Shown here in pieces: positions 18,454-26,843 of a DNA stretch of 64,000 nucleotides. Both the position numbers and the translations under genes were made by a program. The notes under the pieces were generated by a model. That model searched no databases and was not told where the DNA came from. It worked only from the letters and a program-made list of their open reading frames with translations. Source of the stretch: Thermus hydrothermalis (GTDB lineage Bacteria > Deinococcota > Deinococci > Deinococcales > Thermaceae); the NCBI RefSeq assembly GCF_022760925.1, contig NZ_JAKTNT010000007.1:50106-114105 (forward strand), in the 5' to 3' direction. Every line of letters starts with the position of its first letter. Positions within the stretch are counted from its first letter, which is position 1.

Positions 18454-19235
18454 AGGGTCATCCCTTCTTTCCCCATCTCATGGCCATGCTGGAGGCGGCG
18501 GACCTCGCCCGGGGCATCCACGCCTACTACCTGGCCAAGGGCTTCACCCAGGGGACCAAGTCGGGCCCCACGGACCTGGTGACCCAGGCGGACCGGGAGG
18601 CGGAGGCGGCCATCCGGGAACTCCTCCTCGCCCGCTTCCCCGAGGCGGGGTTCTTGGGGGAGGAGGGGGGAAGCGAGGGGGGAAAGGCCCTCCGCTTCAT
18701 CGTGGACCCCTTGGACGGCACGGTGAACTACGCCCACGGCTTCCCCTTCTACGGGGTTTCCCTGGCCCTGGAGGTGGAGGGGGTGGTCCAGGCGGGGGTG
18801 GTGATGGACACCGCCCGGGGGGAGGTCTTCTACGCCCTGAGGGGCGGGGGGGCGTACCTGGACGGGCGGCCCATCCGGGTCACGGAGCGGGCGGAGTTGC
18901 TGGGAAGCCTCCTCGCCACGGGCTTCCCCTACGACGTGGCCCAGGACCCGGAGAACCTCACCTACTTCGCCCGGGCCCTGAGGCGGGGGCTTCTCGTGCG
19001 GCGGCCGGGGGCGGCCGCCTTGGACCTGGCCTACGTGGCGGCGGGCCGCCTCGAGGGCTTCTGGGAAGTGAAGCTCAACCCCTGGGACGTGGCGGCGGGG
19101 TGGCTTTTGGTGGAGGAGGCGGGGGGGAAGGTCACGGACCTGGAGGGGAGGCCCTACCGCCTGGGCCACCGCTACATCGTGGCCACCAACGGCCGCATCC
19201 ACGAGGCTTTGCTCCGGACCCTCCGGGAAGACTAG
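18450..19235 (+). CDS. suhB: inositol monophosphatase family protein
   Basis: The 261-residue enzyme carries the metal-binding motifs DPLDGTVNYAHG (about residue 86) and WDVAAGWLLVEEAGG near the C-terminus, plus GEEGG. The family dephosphorylates inositol-1-phosphate, and relatives act on fructose-1,6-bisphosphate or PAP; specificity is not clear. It starts with GTG overlapping the trpF stop. The end carries the TAGAAT that forms the -10 of the next gene. Confidence 0.88.
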   Translation: MKGHPFFPHLMAMLEAADLARGIHAYYLAKGFTQGTKSGPTDLVTQADREAEAAIRELLLARFPEAGFLGEEGGSEGGKALRFIVDPLDGTVNYAHGFPFYGVSLALEVEGVVQAGVVMDTARGEVFYALRGGGAYLDGRPIRVTERAELLGSLLATGFPYDVAQDPENLTYFARALRRGLLVRRPGAAALDLAYVAAGRLEGFWEVKLNPWDVAAGWLLVEEAGGKVTDLEGRPYRLGHRYIVATNGRIHEALLRTLRED

Positions 19236-19244
19236 AATGGGGAC

Positions 19245-19724
19245 ATGGACCTGGAGGCCAAGAAGAAGGTCCTAAGGAGCTTCACCTACGGCCTTTACAT
19301 CCTCACGGCCAAAGACGGCGAGGACTACGCTGCCGGCACGGTGAACTGGGTGACCCAAGCCTCCTTCACCCCGCCCCTCATTGCCCTGGGGGTGAAGCGG
19401 GATAGCCACCTCCACGCCCTCATAGAGCGCACGGGGAAACTCGCCCTCATGACCCTCGCCGCCGACCAGAAGGCCATCGCCCAGGACTTCTTCAAGCCCA
19501 CGCAGAGGGAGGGGAACACCCTAAACGGCCACCCCTTTGCGCCTTCCCCCACCCTGGGCCTCCCCCTCCTCACCGAACTCCCCTACTGGCTCGAGGCCGA
19601 GGTGCGCCACCTCTACCCCGGCGGGGACCACAGCGTGGTGGTGGCGGAGGTGGTGGGGGCGGGGGTGCGGTACGAGGCCAAGCCCCTCGTCATGTGGGAC
19701 ACGGGCTGGTTCTACGGGGGCTAG
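19245..19724 (+). CDS. flavin reductase-like, FMN-binding split-barrel protein
   Basis: The 159-residue protein has the flavin reductase fold: an N-terminal FTYGLYILTA, the FMN-contact NWVTQASFTPPLIALGV, and DFFKPTQREG. Such enzymes reduce FMN/FAD with NAD(P)H, supplying flavin-dependent monooxygenases or acting as flavoredoxins. TAGAAT overlaps the stop of suhB six bases before the ATG, so it is probably a separate leaderless transcript. It converges on mutM with a 4-base overlap of the two stops. No monooxygenase gene adjoins it. Confidence 0.85.
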   Translation: MDLEAKKKVLRSFTYGLYILTAKDGEDYAAGTVNWVTQASFTPPLIALGVKRDSHLHALIERTGKLALMTLAADQKAIAQDFFKPTQREGNTLNGHPFAPSPTLGLPLLTELPYWLEAEVRHLYPGGDHSVVVAEVVGAGVRYEAKPLVMWDTGWFYGG

Positions 19725-20515
19725 CCCTGGCACCGGGGGCAGAAGTGGGCGCTCCGCCCCGCCACCACCTGCCGCCGGATGGGCGCGCCGCAGGCGGGGC
19801 AGGGGAGGCCTTCCCGCCCGTAGACGGCGTGGCGCTCCTGGAAGCTTCCGGGGAGGCCGTCGGGCTGCCGGTAGCTTTGGTCGGAAAGCGTGCTTCCCCC
19901 AAGGGCGAGGGCCTCGGCCAGGACCTCCTTTAGGGCCCTGAAAAGCCTTTCCCCCTCCTCGGGGCGGAGTTCCTTGGCCCGGCGCAAGGGGTGGAGGCGG
20001 GCCCGAAAGAGGGCCTCGTCGGCGTAGATGTTCCCCACCCCCGCCGCCAGGGTCTGGTCCAGGAGGAGGGCCTTGAGGGGCTTGGCGCTTCGGCGAAGCC
20101 CTTGGAGGAAGCCTTCCAGTCGGAAATCTTCCGAAAGGGGCTCGGGGCCGAGGCGGCTTAGGAGGGGAATTTCCTGGTAGTTTCCCCCTTCCACCACCCA
20201 GATGCGGCCGAAGCGCCGGGGGTCGTGGAAGTGGAGGGGGAAGGAGGGGAACTCCAGGGTGGCCCGGGTGTGGGGGGTGGCCTCGAGGCGGAAGCCCCCC
20301 GTCATCCCCAGGTGGACCACCATCTCCAGCCCCCCGGAAAGGGCGAAGAGGAGGAACTTCCCCCGGCGCCCGATGTCCAGGATGCGCTTTCCTTCCGCCC
20401 GTTCCGTGTGGCGGTAGCGCAGGGGGTCCTGGTGGCGCACCCTTAGGAGGGGTTTCCCCTTTAGGAGGGGGAGGAGGCGGCGCCTCGTGGTTTCCACCTC
20501 GGGCAGCTCAGGCAC
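19721..20515 (-). CDS. mutM: formamidopyrimidine-DNA glycosylase
   Basis: The 264-residue Fpg has the catalytic N-terminal PELPEVE (Pro after Met removal, Glu), the GKFLL lysine strand, the helix-two-turn-helix with GNIYADE, and a C-terminal zinc finger CPACG...HFCPRCQG. It removes 8-oxoguanine and nicks the strand, protecting GC-rich DNA at high temperature. It follows the DCC-family gene with an 8-base overlap, forming an operon with it and a thioesterase on the minus strand. Confidence 0.95.
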   Translation of the reverse strand: MPELPEVETTRRRLLPLLKGKPLLRVRHQDPLRYRHTERAEGKRILDIGRRGKFLLFALSGGLEMVVHLGMTGGFRLEATPHTRATLEFPSFPLHFHDPRRFGRIWVVEGGNYQEIPLLSRLGPEPLSEDFRLEGFLQGLRRSAKPLKALLLDQTLAAGVGNIYADEALFRARLHPLRRAKELRPEEGERLFRALKEVLAEALALGGSTLSDQSYRQPDGLPGSFQERHAVYGREGLPCPACGAPIRRQVVAGRSAHFCPRCQG

Positions 20516-20813
20516 GGGGCCTCCGCGCCGCCAGGAGGCGGTAAAGGGGCTTCCCCAAAGGGCTTAGGAGGTAGAGGAAGGGGAAAAGGGGCCAAAGGAG
20601 GGGGAGGCGGCGGGCCAGGTGGAGGAGTGCCCCATAGCCCCGGTAGACCCTTTCCCCCTCCAGGACGTGGAGCTCCCGGAGAAGGGCCTCCTTTTCCAGG
20701 TCCGTGGCCCCTTGTAGGGGCTCCACCCGAAGGGCCTTCCCCAGGTCCAGGGCCTTTAGGGCCTCTCCCAAGGCCCGGCAGTAGGGGCACTGGGCGTCAA
20801 TCAGCACCCGCAT
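20508..20813 (-). CDS. DCC-family (DUF393) thiol-disulfide oxidoreductase-like protein
   Basis: This small 101-residue protein has the DCC-family core: DAQCPYCRAL at residues ~6-15 resembles a thioredoxin CxxC, and the tail contains YGALLHLARRLPLLWPL, typical of DUF393. Family function is poorly defined; a redox role is usually assumed. It lies between an acyl-CoA thioesterase gene (17-base overlap) and mutM (8-base overlap), on one transcript. Confidence 0.8.
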   Translation of the reverse strand: MRVLIDAQCPYCRALGEALKALDLGKALRVEPLQGATDLEKEALLRELHVLEGERVYRGYGALLHLARRLPLLWPLFPFLYLLSPLGKPLYRLLAARRPRA

Positions 20814-21174
20814 GGGCCTCCACGGGGACGGGCTCCCCCTTCTCGTTCACCGCCACGTAGGTGAGGGTGCCCTTGGTGGCGAGGGTGCGGCCGTTTTCGT
20901 GGCCGAAGCGTTCCTTGTACACCTCCACCTCCACGGTCAAGGAGGTGCGCCCCACCCGCACCACCCGGGCCACCACCTCCAGGAGGTCCCCGGTGCGGAT
21001 GGGCACCTTGAACTCCACGCTCCCCACCGCCACGGTGACCACGGGCTTTTTGGCGTAGCGGGCGGCGGCGTAGGAGCCCACCTTGTCCATAAGGCCCAGG
21101 ACGAAGCCGCCAAAGGCCGCCCCCAAGGGGTTGGTGTGCTCGGGGAAGACGAGCTCGAGGGTCCGCGCCTCCAT
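20797..21174 (-). CDS. acyl-CoA thioesterase (hot-dog fold)
   Basis: The 125-residue protein matches the YciA/BFIT-type acyl-CoA hydrolases: LVFPEHTNPLGAAFGG with the catalytic Asn and Gly-rich turn, MDKVGSYAAARYA (Asp of the dimer active site), and a beta-sheet tail. It hydrolyses acyl-CoAs; the chain length is not predictable. It is directly upstream of and overlaps the DCC protein gene, and follows the PCD gene by nine bases. Confidence 0.88.
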   Translation of the reverse strand: MEARTLELVFPEHTNPLGAAFGGFVLGLMDKVGSYAAARYAKKPVVTVAVGSVEFKVPIRTGDLLEVVARVVRVGRTSLTVEVEVYKERFGHENGRTLATKGTLTYVAVNEKGEPVPVEAHAGAD

Positions 21175-21183
21175 GCCCTTAGC

Positions 21184-21420
21184 CTACAGGAGGCTATCCG
21201 TGAGGCGGGCCATCTCCCGGTCCTTCTCCGTGATGCCCCCGGCGCTGTGGGTCCACCACTCCACCTCCACTTGGCCCCAGGCCACGGTGAGGCGGGGGTG
21301 GTGGCCCTGGGCCTCGGCCAGTTCCCCCACCCGGTTGGCGAAGGCCAGGGCCTCCCGGAAGTCCTTGAAGCGGAAGCGCTTGTAGAGGCGCTCGGGGTCT
21401 TGGCGCACCTCCCAGTCCAT
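21184..21420 (-). CDS. pterin-4a-carbinolamine dehydratase
   Basis: The 78-residue protein has the PCD/DCoH signature HHPRLTVAWGQVEVEWWTH with the active-site histidines and Trp, and the helix KDFREALAFANRV. It is shorter than most family members (about 95-105 residues) because the N-terminal strand is reduced. It dehydrates 4a-hydroxytetrahydrobiopterin, though in bacteria without aromatic hydroxylases its substrate may be another pterin. TACCCT lies six bases before the ATG, suggesting leaderless transcription just after the tRNA-fMet terminator. Confidence 0.85.
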   Translation of the reverse strand: MDWEVRQDPERLYKRFRFKDFREALAFANRVGELAEAQGHHPRLTVAWGQVEVEWWTHSAGGITEKDREMARLTDSLL

Positions 21421-21436
21421 GCCCTAAGGGTAAGGC

Positions 21437-21465
21437 AAAACCCCCGGGCCCATTGTGCCCGGGGG
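21437..21465 (-). terminator. intrinsic terminator of tRNA-fMet
   Basis: A 9-bp stem CCCCCGGGC / GCCCGGGGG with a 7-base loop is followed, on the minus strand, by TTTT. It lies five bases past the tRNA CCA and before the PCD gene. Confidence 0.8.
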
Positions 21466-21470
21466 CGGTT

Positions 21471-21547
<77 letters not shown>

Positions 21548-21556
21548 TCGCCATCC

Positions 21557-21910
21557 TTAACTATAGTGAAGCTTGGCACCTTTGTCAAGTGCAGGCGGAG
21601 CTGAGCTCGCATCCCTTCCCCCACCCCGTGCCGGTTGCTGGGAAAAACCCCCAAGCACCCGCACCGCCACGCCCCGCAGGGAAGGAGGACCTTGGGCCAG
21701 AAAGAGCTTCACCTCCACCCTCCTCCCGTCGTACCCAGAAAGCCAAGCCCCCTTGCCCTCCGCCTCCCGCACCTCCGGGTAGCGCTCCCCCTCCTCCATC
21801 TCCACCTCCCGTTGGCGTAGGGACCGGATGAGGAACCCCATGTCCCATTCCTCCTGCCCCATCCGGGAGACCCGGTCAAAGCCCCGGTCTAGGGAGGAAA
21901 AGGGGGACAT
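21557..21910 (-). CDS. hypothetical protein ending in the tRNA-fMet promoter
   Basis: This 117-residue frame has strongly GC-rich third positions for its first ~80 codons, as real Thermus genes do, then loses that bias. The first part is acidic and Arg-rich (FLIRSLRQREVEMEEGERYP). I recognise no family. The last ten residues are encoded by the TTGACA and TATAGT boxes of the tRNA-fMet promoter, so the native gene may have ended earlier. No Shine-Dalgarno or TANNNT stands before the ATG at 21910, so the start is uncertain. Confidence 0.45.
   Translation of the reverse strand: MSPFSSLDRGFDRVSRMGQEEWDMGFLIRSLRQREVEMEEGERYPEVREAEGKGAWLSGYDGRRVEVKLFLAQGPPSLRGVAVRVLGGFSQQPARGGGRDASSAPPALDKGAKLHYS
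21560..21588 (-). promoter_or_regulatory. tRNA-fMet promoter
   Basis: A consensus TTGACA (21583-21588), a 17-base spacer and TATAGT (21560-21565) lie 12 bases before the tRNA. It overlaps the 3' end of the hypothetical gene on the same strand. Confidence 0.85.
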
Positions 21911-22120
21911 ACCCCAGGGCCTGGACCCCTAACTCGGTTCGGGCAGGGAAAGGGGGAGGGGTGGGTGGGCGCGGGTTTTCTGGGGAGCCGGAAGACCGTG
22001 GGGGCCCATGTGGTGGTCTAAAGGAGGAGGAGCATTCGCATACCTTACCCAACCCCCTCTTTGTTTTCCCTTGGTCAAGCCCCTACGGAAAAAAGGAGGA
22101 GAACGCAGCAGCAGAGGCGC

Positions 22121-22149
22121 TTGCGGGAAGCCCCCCGCTTGGGTATAGT
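22121..22149 (+). promoter_or_regulatory. promoter of the rplU operon
   Basis: TTGCGG (22121-22126), 17 bases, TATAGT (22144-22149). Transcription would start near 22156, leaving a ~37-base leader before rplU. The remaining gap from 21911 shows poly-purine tracts but no other clear site. Confidence 0.7.
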
Positions 22150-22192
22150 GGAAGACCGGTAGGCCCTCTGGGGCTTTGGGAAGGGGAAGGCC

Positions 22193-22498
22193 ATGTACGC
22201 AATCGTCAAGACGGGTGGAAAGCAGTACCGGGTGGAGCCCGGGCTTAAGCTCAGGGTGGAGAAGCTGGCCGCCGAGCCCGGCAGCCAGGTGGAGCTCCCC
22301 GTCCTGCTCTTGGGGGGCGAGGGAATACGGGTAGGGACCCCCTTCGTGGAGGGGGCCAAGGTGGTGGCCGAGGTGCTGGCCCACGGCCGGGGCAAGAAGA
22401 TCACCATCTCCAAGTTCAAGGCCAAGGTTCAGTACCGGCGCAAGAAGGGGCACCGCCAGCCCTACACCGAGATCCTCATCAAGGAAATCCAGGGGTGA
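22193..22498 (+). CDS. rplU: 50S ribosomal protein L21
   Basis: The 101-residue protein is L21: [14 protein letters not shown] at the start and the C-terminal [14 protein letters not shown]. It binds 23S rRNA domain I. It heads the conserved rplU-rpmA-obg operon, with rpmA three bases later. A GGGAAGGGG stretch precedes the ATG as a Shine-Dalgarno. Confidence 0.98.
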   Translation: MYAIVKTGGKQYRVEPGLKLRVEKLAAEPGSQVELPVLLLGGEGIRVGTPFVEGAKVVAEVLAHGRGKKITISKFKAKVQYRRKKGHRQPYTEILIKEIQG

Positions 22499-22501
22499 GC
22501 C

Positions 22502-22759
22502 ATGGCGCATAAAAAGGGTCTAGGTTCTACCAAAAACGGCCGCGACTCCCAGGCCAAGCGCTTGGGCGTGAAGCGTTACGGCGGCCAGGTGGTGCGGGCG
22601 GGTAACATCCTGGTCCGCCAGCGGGGCACCAAGTTCAAGCCGGGCAAGAACGTGGGCATGGGCCGGGACTTCACCCTCTTCGCCCTGGTGGACGGGGTGG
22701 TGGAGTTCCAGGACAAGGGGCGTCTAGGCCGGTACGTGCACGTGCGCCCCTTGGCGTAA
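22502..22759 (+). CDS. rpmA: 50S ribosomal protein L27
   Basis: The 85-residue protein begins [17 protein letters not shown] and carries the L27 core [19 protein letters not shown]. Its N-terminal tail reaches the peptidyl-transferase centre. It has no N-terminal extension that would need Prp protease cleavage, as in Firmicutes. It sits between rplU and obg. Confidence 0.98.
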   Translation: MAHKKGLGSTKNGRDSQAKRLGVKRYGGQVVRAGNILVRQRGTKFKPGKNVGMGRDFTLFALVDGVVEFQDKGRLGRYVHVRPLA

Positions 22760-22760
22760 G

Positions 22761-24011
22761 GTGTTCCAAGACGTTCTCCTCATCACCGTCGCCGCCGGCA
22801 AGGGTGGCGACGGCGCCGTTTCCTTCCGCCGGGAAAAGTTCGTGCCCAAAGGAGGGCCGGACGGGGGGGACGGGGGGCGGGGGGGGAGCGTCTACCTCCG
22901 GGCCCGGGGGAGCGTGGACTCCCTTTCCGAGCTTTCCAAGCGCACCTATAAGGCGGAAGACGGGGAGCACGGCAAGGGAAGCGGCCAGCACGGCCGCGCC
23001 GGGCGGGACCTTTACATAGAGGTGCCCCGGGGGACCCGGGTTTACGATGCGGACACGGGAGAGCTTTTGGGGGACCTGACCCAGGAAGGGGAGGTGCTCC
23101 TGGTGGCCCGGGGCGGGGAGGGGGGGCGGGGGAACACCCATTTCGTCACCCCCACCCGCCAGGCTCCCCGCTTCGCCGAGGCGGGGGAGGAGGGGGAGAG
23201 GCGCAGACTCCGCCTGGAGCTCATGCTCATCGCCGACGTAGGCCTCGTGGGCTATCCCAACGCCGGCAAGTCCAGCCTCCTCGCCGCCACCACCCGCGCC
23301 CACCCCAAGATCGCCCCTTACCCCTTCACCACCCTGAGCCCCAACCTGGGGGTGGTGGAGCTTTCCGAGGAGGCCCGCTTCACCCTGGCGGACATCCCGG
23401 GGATCATTGAGGGGGCGAGCCAGGGGAAGGGGCTTGGCCTGGAGTTCCTGCGCCACATCGCCCGGACCCGGGTTCTCCTCTACGTGCTGGACGCCACGGA
23501 AAACCCCAAGGAGGTCCTCGCCACCTTGCGCCAGGAAGTGGGGGCCTACGACCCCGCCCTCCTCCGCCGCCCGGCCCTCATCGCCCTCAACAAGGTGGAC
23601 CTCCTCGCCCCCAAGGAGGTGGAGGTCAGGGTGGCGGAGCTCCTCCCGGAGGGCCTTCCCGTCCTTCCGGTGAGCGCCCTTACCGGGGAAGGCCTGGATG
23701 CGCTAAAGGAGGCCCTCTGGAGCCTGGTCCAGGCCACCCCGGCTCCCGAGTTGCCCAAGCCCATCCCCAAGACCGAGGTGCGGGCAGGGGTGGAGGTGGT
23801 GCCCGTGGCTGAGGGGGTCTACGAGGTGCGGGCCCCGGAGGTGGAGCGCTACCTCAAGCGGCTAAAGGGCGACCTTTCCGAGGCGGCGGGGTACCTGCAG
23901 GAGGTCTTCAAGCGTCACGGGGTGGAGGCGGCCCTTCGGGCCAAGGGGGTGCGGGCGGGGGACGTGGTGCGCCTGGGGGGGCTGGAGTTTGAGTACATCC
24001 CGGAGGGCTAG
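22761..24011 (+). CDS. obgE: GTPase Obg/CgtA
   Basis: The 416-residue GTPase has the Gly-rich Obg fold ([13 protein letters not shown]), the G domain with [11 protein letters not shown] near residue 165, DIPGIIEG (G3) and NKVD (G4), and a C-terminal OCT domain with [17 protein letters not shown]. Obg joins late 50S ribosome assembly and the stress response. It starts with GTG one base after rpmA. Its end supplies the GGAGG for nadD. Confidence 0.97.
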   Translation: MFQDVLLITVAAGKGGDGAVSFRREKFVPKGGPDGGDGGRGGSVYLRARGSVDSLSELSKRTYKAEDGEHGKGSGQHGRAGRDLYIEVPRGTRVYDADTGELLGDLTQEGEVLLVARGGEGGRGNTHFVTPTRQAPRFAEAGEEGERRRLRLELMLIADVGLVGYPNAGKSSLLAATTRAHPKIAPYPFTTLSPNLGVVELSEEARFTLADIPGIIEGASQGKGLGLEFLRHIARTRVLLYVLDATENPKEVLATLRQEVGAYDPALLRRPALIALNKVDLLAPKEVEVRVAELLPEGLPVLPVSALTGEGLDALKEALWSLVQATPAPELPKPIPKTEVRAGVEVVPVAEGVYEVRAPEVERYLKRLKGDLSEAAGYLQEVFKRHGVEAALRAKGVRAGDVVRLGGLEFEYIPEG

Positions 24012-24012
24012 G

Positions 24013-24573
24013 GTGCGGATTGGCCTTTTTGGCGGCTCCTTTGACCCCATCCACCTGGGGCACCTCATCGCCGCCAGCGAGGCGGCCAGCGCCCTGGGCC
24101 TGGACCAGGTCCTCTTCGTGGTGGCCGCCCGTCCGCCCCACAAGACCCCCGTGGCCCCCCCGGAGGCCCGGTACGAGATGGTCCTCTTGGCCACGGCGGA
24201 GGACCGGAGGTTTGGGGCCTCGAGGCTGGAGCTAGACCGCCCCGGGCCCAGCTACACCGTGGATACCCTGGAGGAAGCCCGCAAGCTTTTCCCCGAGGAC
24301 GAGCTCTTTTTCATCACCGGGGCCGACGCCTACCGGGACGTCCTCACCTGGAAGGAAGGGCACCGGCTCCACGAGCTCGCCACCCTGGTGGCCGTGGCCC
24401 GCCCGGGGTATCCTTTGGAGGCGATGCCCGTGCCCGTGGTGCCCCTTTGGGTGCCGGAGGTGGGCATCTCTAGCACCGAGATCAGGCGGCGCATCCGGGA
24501 AGGGCTTTCCGTGCGCTACTGGGTGCCCCGGGCCGTGGAGGTGTACCTTGAAAAGCACGCCCTCTACCGCTGA
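24013..24573 (+). CDS. nadD: nicotinate-nucleotide adenylyltransferase
   Basis: The 186-residue enzyme has the nucleotidyltransferase motif GGSFDPIHLGH near residue 6 and ISSTEIRRRI toward the end. It joins nicotinate mononucleotide with ATP in NAD synthesis. I chose the GTG at 24013 because GGAGG lies six bases before it and it leaves a normal N-terminus (VRIGLFGGSF). It overlaps yqeK by 26 bases. Confidence 0.94.
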   Translation: MRIGLFGGSFDPIHLGHLIAASEAASALGLDQVLFVVAARPPHKTPVAPPEARYEMVLLATAEDRRFGASRLELDRPGPSYTVDTLEEARKLFPEDELFFITGADAYRDVLTWKEGHRLHELATLVAVARPGYPLEAMPVPVVPLWVPEVGISSTEIRRRIREGLSVRYWVPRAVEVYLEKHALYR

Positions 24574-25105
24574 GCTTTTGGAAAAGGTGAGGCCTTTGGT
24601 GACCCCGGAAAGGTGGGCGCACATCCTGCGGGTGGCCGAGCTTGCCCGCACCATCGCCGAGAGGAACGGCCTAGACCCCGAACGGGCCTACTTGGCGGGG
24701 CTTCTGCACGATGCGGCGCGGGACCTGCCTTTGGAGGAGCTTTTGCGCCTAGCCTCCCCGGAGAACGAGGTGGAGAGGGCCCACCCCTTGGCCCTCCACG
24801 GCCGGGCGGCCCGCAGGCTGGCGGAGGCTTGGGGGGTGGAGGACCCGGAGGTCCTGGAGGCCATAGAGGGGCACGTCTACGGGGTTTCCCCCGAGAACGG
24901 GCTGGGCATGGCCCTCTACGTGGCCGACGTTTCCGAGCCCGGGAGGGGGGTGAACGGGGAGATCCGCGACCTCGCCCTTTCGGGGAGGCTTCGGGAGGCC
25001 TACCGGGAGGCGGTGGTCAACAAGGTGCACTACCTCCAGGGCAAGGGCATTCCCGTCCACCCCAGGACCCTGGAGGTGTACGAGAGCCTCCAACATGCGC
25101 CCTAG
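24548..25105 (+). CDS. yqeK: HD-domain nucleotide hydrolase YqeK (Ap4A hydrolase)
   Basis: The 185-residue protein has the HD-domain residues HILRVAELA, LLHDAAR (HD pair) and YVADVSEPG. YqeK hydrolyses symmetrical diadenosine tetraphosphate, and the nadD-yqeK-rsfS order is widespread. It starts with TTG inside nadD, so its start is the least certain in this operon. The LCP gene starts 11 bases before its end. Confidence 0.88.
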   Translation: MKSTPSTAELLEKVRPLVTPERWAHILRVAELARTIAERNGLDPERAYLAGLLHDAARDLPLEELLRLASPENEVERAHPLALHGRAARRLAEAWGVEDPEVLEAIEGHVYGVSPENGLGMALYVADVSEPGRGVNGEIRDLALSGRLREAYREAVVNKVHYLQGKGIPVHPRTLEVYESLQHAP

Positions 25106-26192
25106 GGTTTCCTTCCTCCTCTTGGCCTTGGCGCTTTTCGCCCTTGGGGGCGTTCTTTCCCTGCCCCGTCCGAAGGAGGAGGGGGAGGTGCGCCCCGTGC
25201 GGGCGGGGGCCTTGCCGGAGATGGGGGTGGTGGTGGCGGCCCGGGACATAGAGTACTGCGGCTACCACACCCCCTGCGGCCCCGGTTCCCGCACGGACAC
25301 CATCTTTTACCTGCGCCTAAGGGGCCAGGAGGCCAAGGGGGTGGCCATCCCCCGCGACCTCTATAGCCCCCTGGTGGGGGGCAAGGTGAACGCCGCCTAC
25401 GGCCGGGGTGGGGCGGAGCTTCTAAAGCGGGCGGTGGCCGAGGCCACGGGGATGGTGGTGGAAAGGCACCTCATCCTCACCCTGGAGAGCGTGGCCCGGG
25501 TGGTGGACGCCGTGGGGGGGGTGGAGGTCTATCTGGAAAGGCCCATGCGCTACACCGACCGGGCGGCCAGGCTCTTCATAGACTTCCCCGCAGGCCGCCT
25601 CCACCTAAACGGGGAGGAGGCGGTGAAGTACATGCGCTTCCGCCACGATGCCCTGGGGGACTACGCCCGGCTGGACCGCATCAAGGAGGTGTTGGTCCAA
25701 GTCTTGCGGAAAGCCCAAGACCCCCGCACCTGGCCCGCCTTGGCCCTGGCCCTGCGGGAGGTCTGGGCCCAGTTGGACACGGACCTCACCCTCGAGGAGG
25801 TCCTGGGCTATCTACCCGCCGTCCAGGGGCTTAAGGTTTCCCTGGCCACCCTGCCCACCCGGGAGGGCCCCGGCACCTTCCTCTACGTGGACGAGGAGGC
25901 CCGGGCCCGCTTCCTCGCCGCTTTCTTCGGCGAAAACCCCCCTTTGGCACCCCCGGACGTGCCGGTGGTGTTGCGAGGAGAAGGGGCGCTTTTGCGCTGG
26001 GGGCAGGCGCTTTTGCAAAGGGAAGGGGTAAGGCCCGTTTTGGAGGAGGCGGGGGTAGAGAGGAGCGCCGTCTACACCCAAGACCCCGTGGCCGGGGCCT
26101 ACTACGCCGAGCTTTTCCACCTGCCCCTCCTCGCCCCCCATAGGCCCCTTTCGGGCGTGGTGGTGGAGCTTGGGAAGGACCTGCTACAATGA
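25095..26192 (+). CDS. LytR-CpsA-Psr (LCP) family protein
   Basis: The 365-residue protein has one N-terminal membrane segment (FLLLALALFALGGVL) and the LCP catalytic domain with SRTDTIFYLRL, IPRDLYSPL, KVNAAYGRGG and KYMRFRHDALGDYARLDRI, which holds the Arg residues that bind the polyprenyl pyrophosphate. LCP proteins transfer glycopolymers from lipid carriers to the wall or to S-layer-linked polymers. The C-terminal ~100 residues form a LytR_C-like domain (VERSAVYTQDPVAGAYYAELF). In Thermus this could attach a secondary wall polymer (inference). Confidence 0.88.
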   Translation: MRPRVSFLLLALALFALGGVLSLPRPKEEGEVRPVRAGALPEMGVVVAARDIEYCGYHTPCGPGSRTDTIFYLRLRGQEAKGVAIPRDLYSPLVGGKVNAAYGRGGAELLKRAVAEATGMVVERHLILTLESVARVVDAVGGVEVYLERPMRYTDRAARLFIDFPAGRLHLNGEEAVKYMRFRHDALGDYARLDRIKEVLVQVLRKAQDPRTWPALALALREVWAQLDTDLTLEEVLGYLPAVQGLKVSLATLPTREGPGTFLYVDEEARARFLAAFFGENPPLAPPDVPVVLRGEGALLRWGQALLQREGVRPVLEEAGVERSAVYTQDPVAGAYYAELFHLPLLAPHRPLSGVVVELGKDLLQ

Positions 26193-26198
26193 GGCTAG

Positions 26199-26540
26199 AT
26201 GGTGAAGACCAAGGAGGCGGTAGAGCTCGTCGGGCGCATTAAGGAACTTCTTTGGGAAAAAAAGGCGGAGAACGTGGTGGCCCTGGACCTCAGGGCCGTT
26301 TCCGAAAGCCTGGACTACTTCGTGGTGGCGAGCGCCACCAGCACCCCGCACCTCCAGGCCCTGGAGCGGCACGTGCAGGAGAAGCTAGAGGAGGAGGGGT
26401 TGCGCCCTAGGCCCACGGAGGGGCAAAGCCCCCGCTGGGTGGTCCTGGACTACGGGGAGGTGGTGGTCCACCTCATGACCCCCGAGGCCCGGGAGTACTA
26501 CGACCTCGAGGGCTTCTGGGCCGACGCCGAAAGGCTTTAA
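26199..26540 (+). CDS. rsfS: ribosomal silencing factor RsfS
   Basis: The 113-residue protein matches RsfS/Iojap: ALDLRAVSESLDYFVVASATST and WVVLDYGEVVVHLMTPEAREYYDLEGFW. It binds L14 on the 50S subunit and blocks subunit joining under nutrient limitation. TACAAT (26185-26190) sits eight bases before the ATG and inside the end of the LCP gene, so in addition to read-through it may be made from a leaderless transcript. Confidence 0.93.
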   Translation: MVKTKEAVELVGRIKELLWEKKAENVVALDLRAVSESLDYFVVASATSTPHLQALERHVQEKLEEEGLRPRPTEGQSPRWVVLDYGEVVVHLMTPEAREYYDLEGFWADAERL

Positions 26541-26822
26541 CTACTTGATGCGGGGCGGGGCCAAAGGCCCCATGATGAAGCGCTGGAAGGCCAGGTAGAA
26601 GCCCAGGTAGACGAGGAGCTGGAACCAAAAGCTTGCCGCCACCTTAAGCCCCAAGGCCGCCGCCAGCAGGATGAGGCTCACCGCTCCCATCATCACCAAG
26701 GTGGTGCGGAAAAACACCCCGGGGAAGTACTTTAAGGCCTCGCGGAAGGTCTTGGGCCGGCGCGCCTCCCATTCCTTCAGGGCCTTTCTCTTGAGCTTTT
26801 CCTCCCGTTTCCTCTTCCCCAC
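26541..26822 (-). CDS. small membrane protein of unknown function
   Basis: This 93-residue protein has a basic N-terminus (KRKREEKLKRKALKEWEARR) and two closely spaced membrane helices (VMMGAVSLILLAAALG and LLVYLGFYLAF). I do not know the family. The GTG at 26822 was chosen because TATACT lies six bases before it on the minus strand, in the arrangement shared by other genes here, and the protein before that would run into panC's promoter. It converges directly on rsfS, the stops touching. Confidence 0.6.
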   Translation of the reverse strand: MGKRKREEKLKRKALKEWEARRPKTFREALKYFPGVFFRTTLVMMGAVSLILLAAALGLKVAASFWFQLLVYLGFYLAFQRFIMGPLAPPRIK

Positions 26823-26828
26823 AGGGAA

Positions 26829-26836
26829 AGTATACT
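26829..26836. promoter_or_regulatory. palindromic AGTATACT serving two divergent leaderless starts
   Basis: The 21-bp gap between the membrane-protein gene and panC contains the palindrome AGTATACT. On the plus strand TATACT is seven bases from the panC GTG; on the minus strand TATACT is six bases from the other GTG. One site can thus give a -10 element in each direction. Confidence 0.6.
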
Positions 26837-26843
26837 GGGCCCC

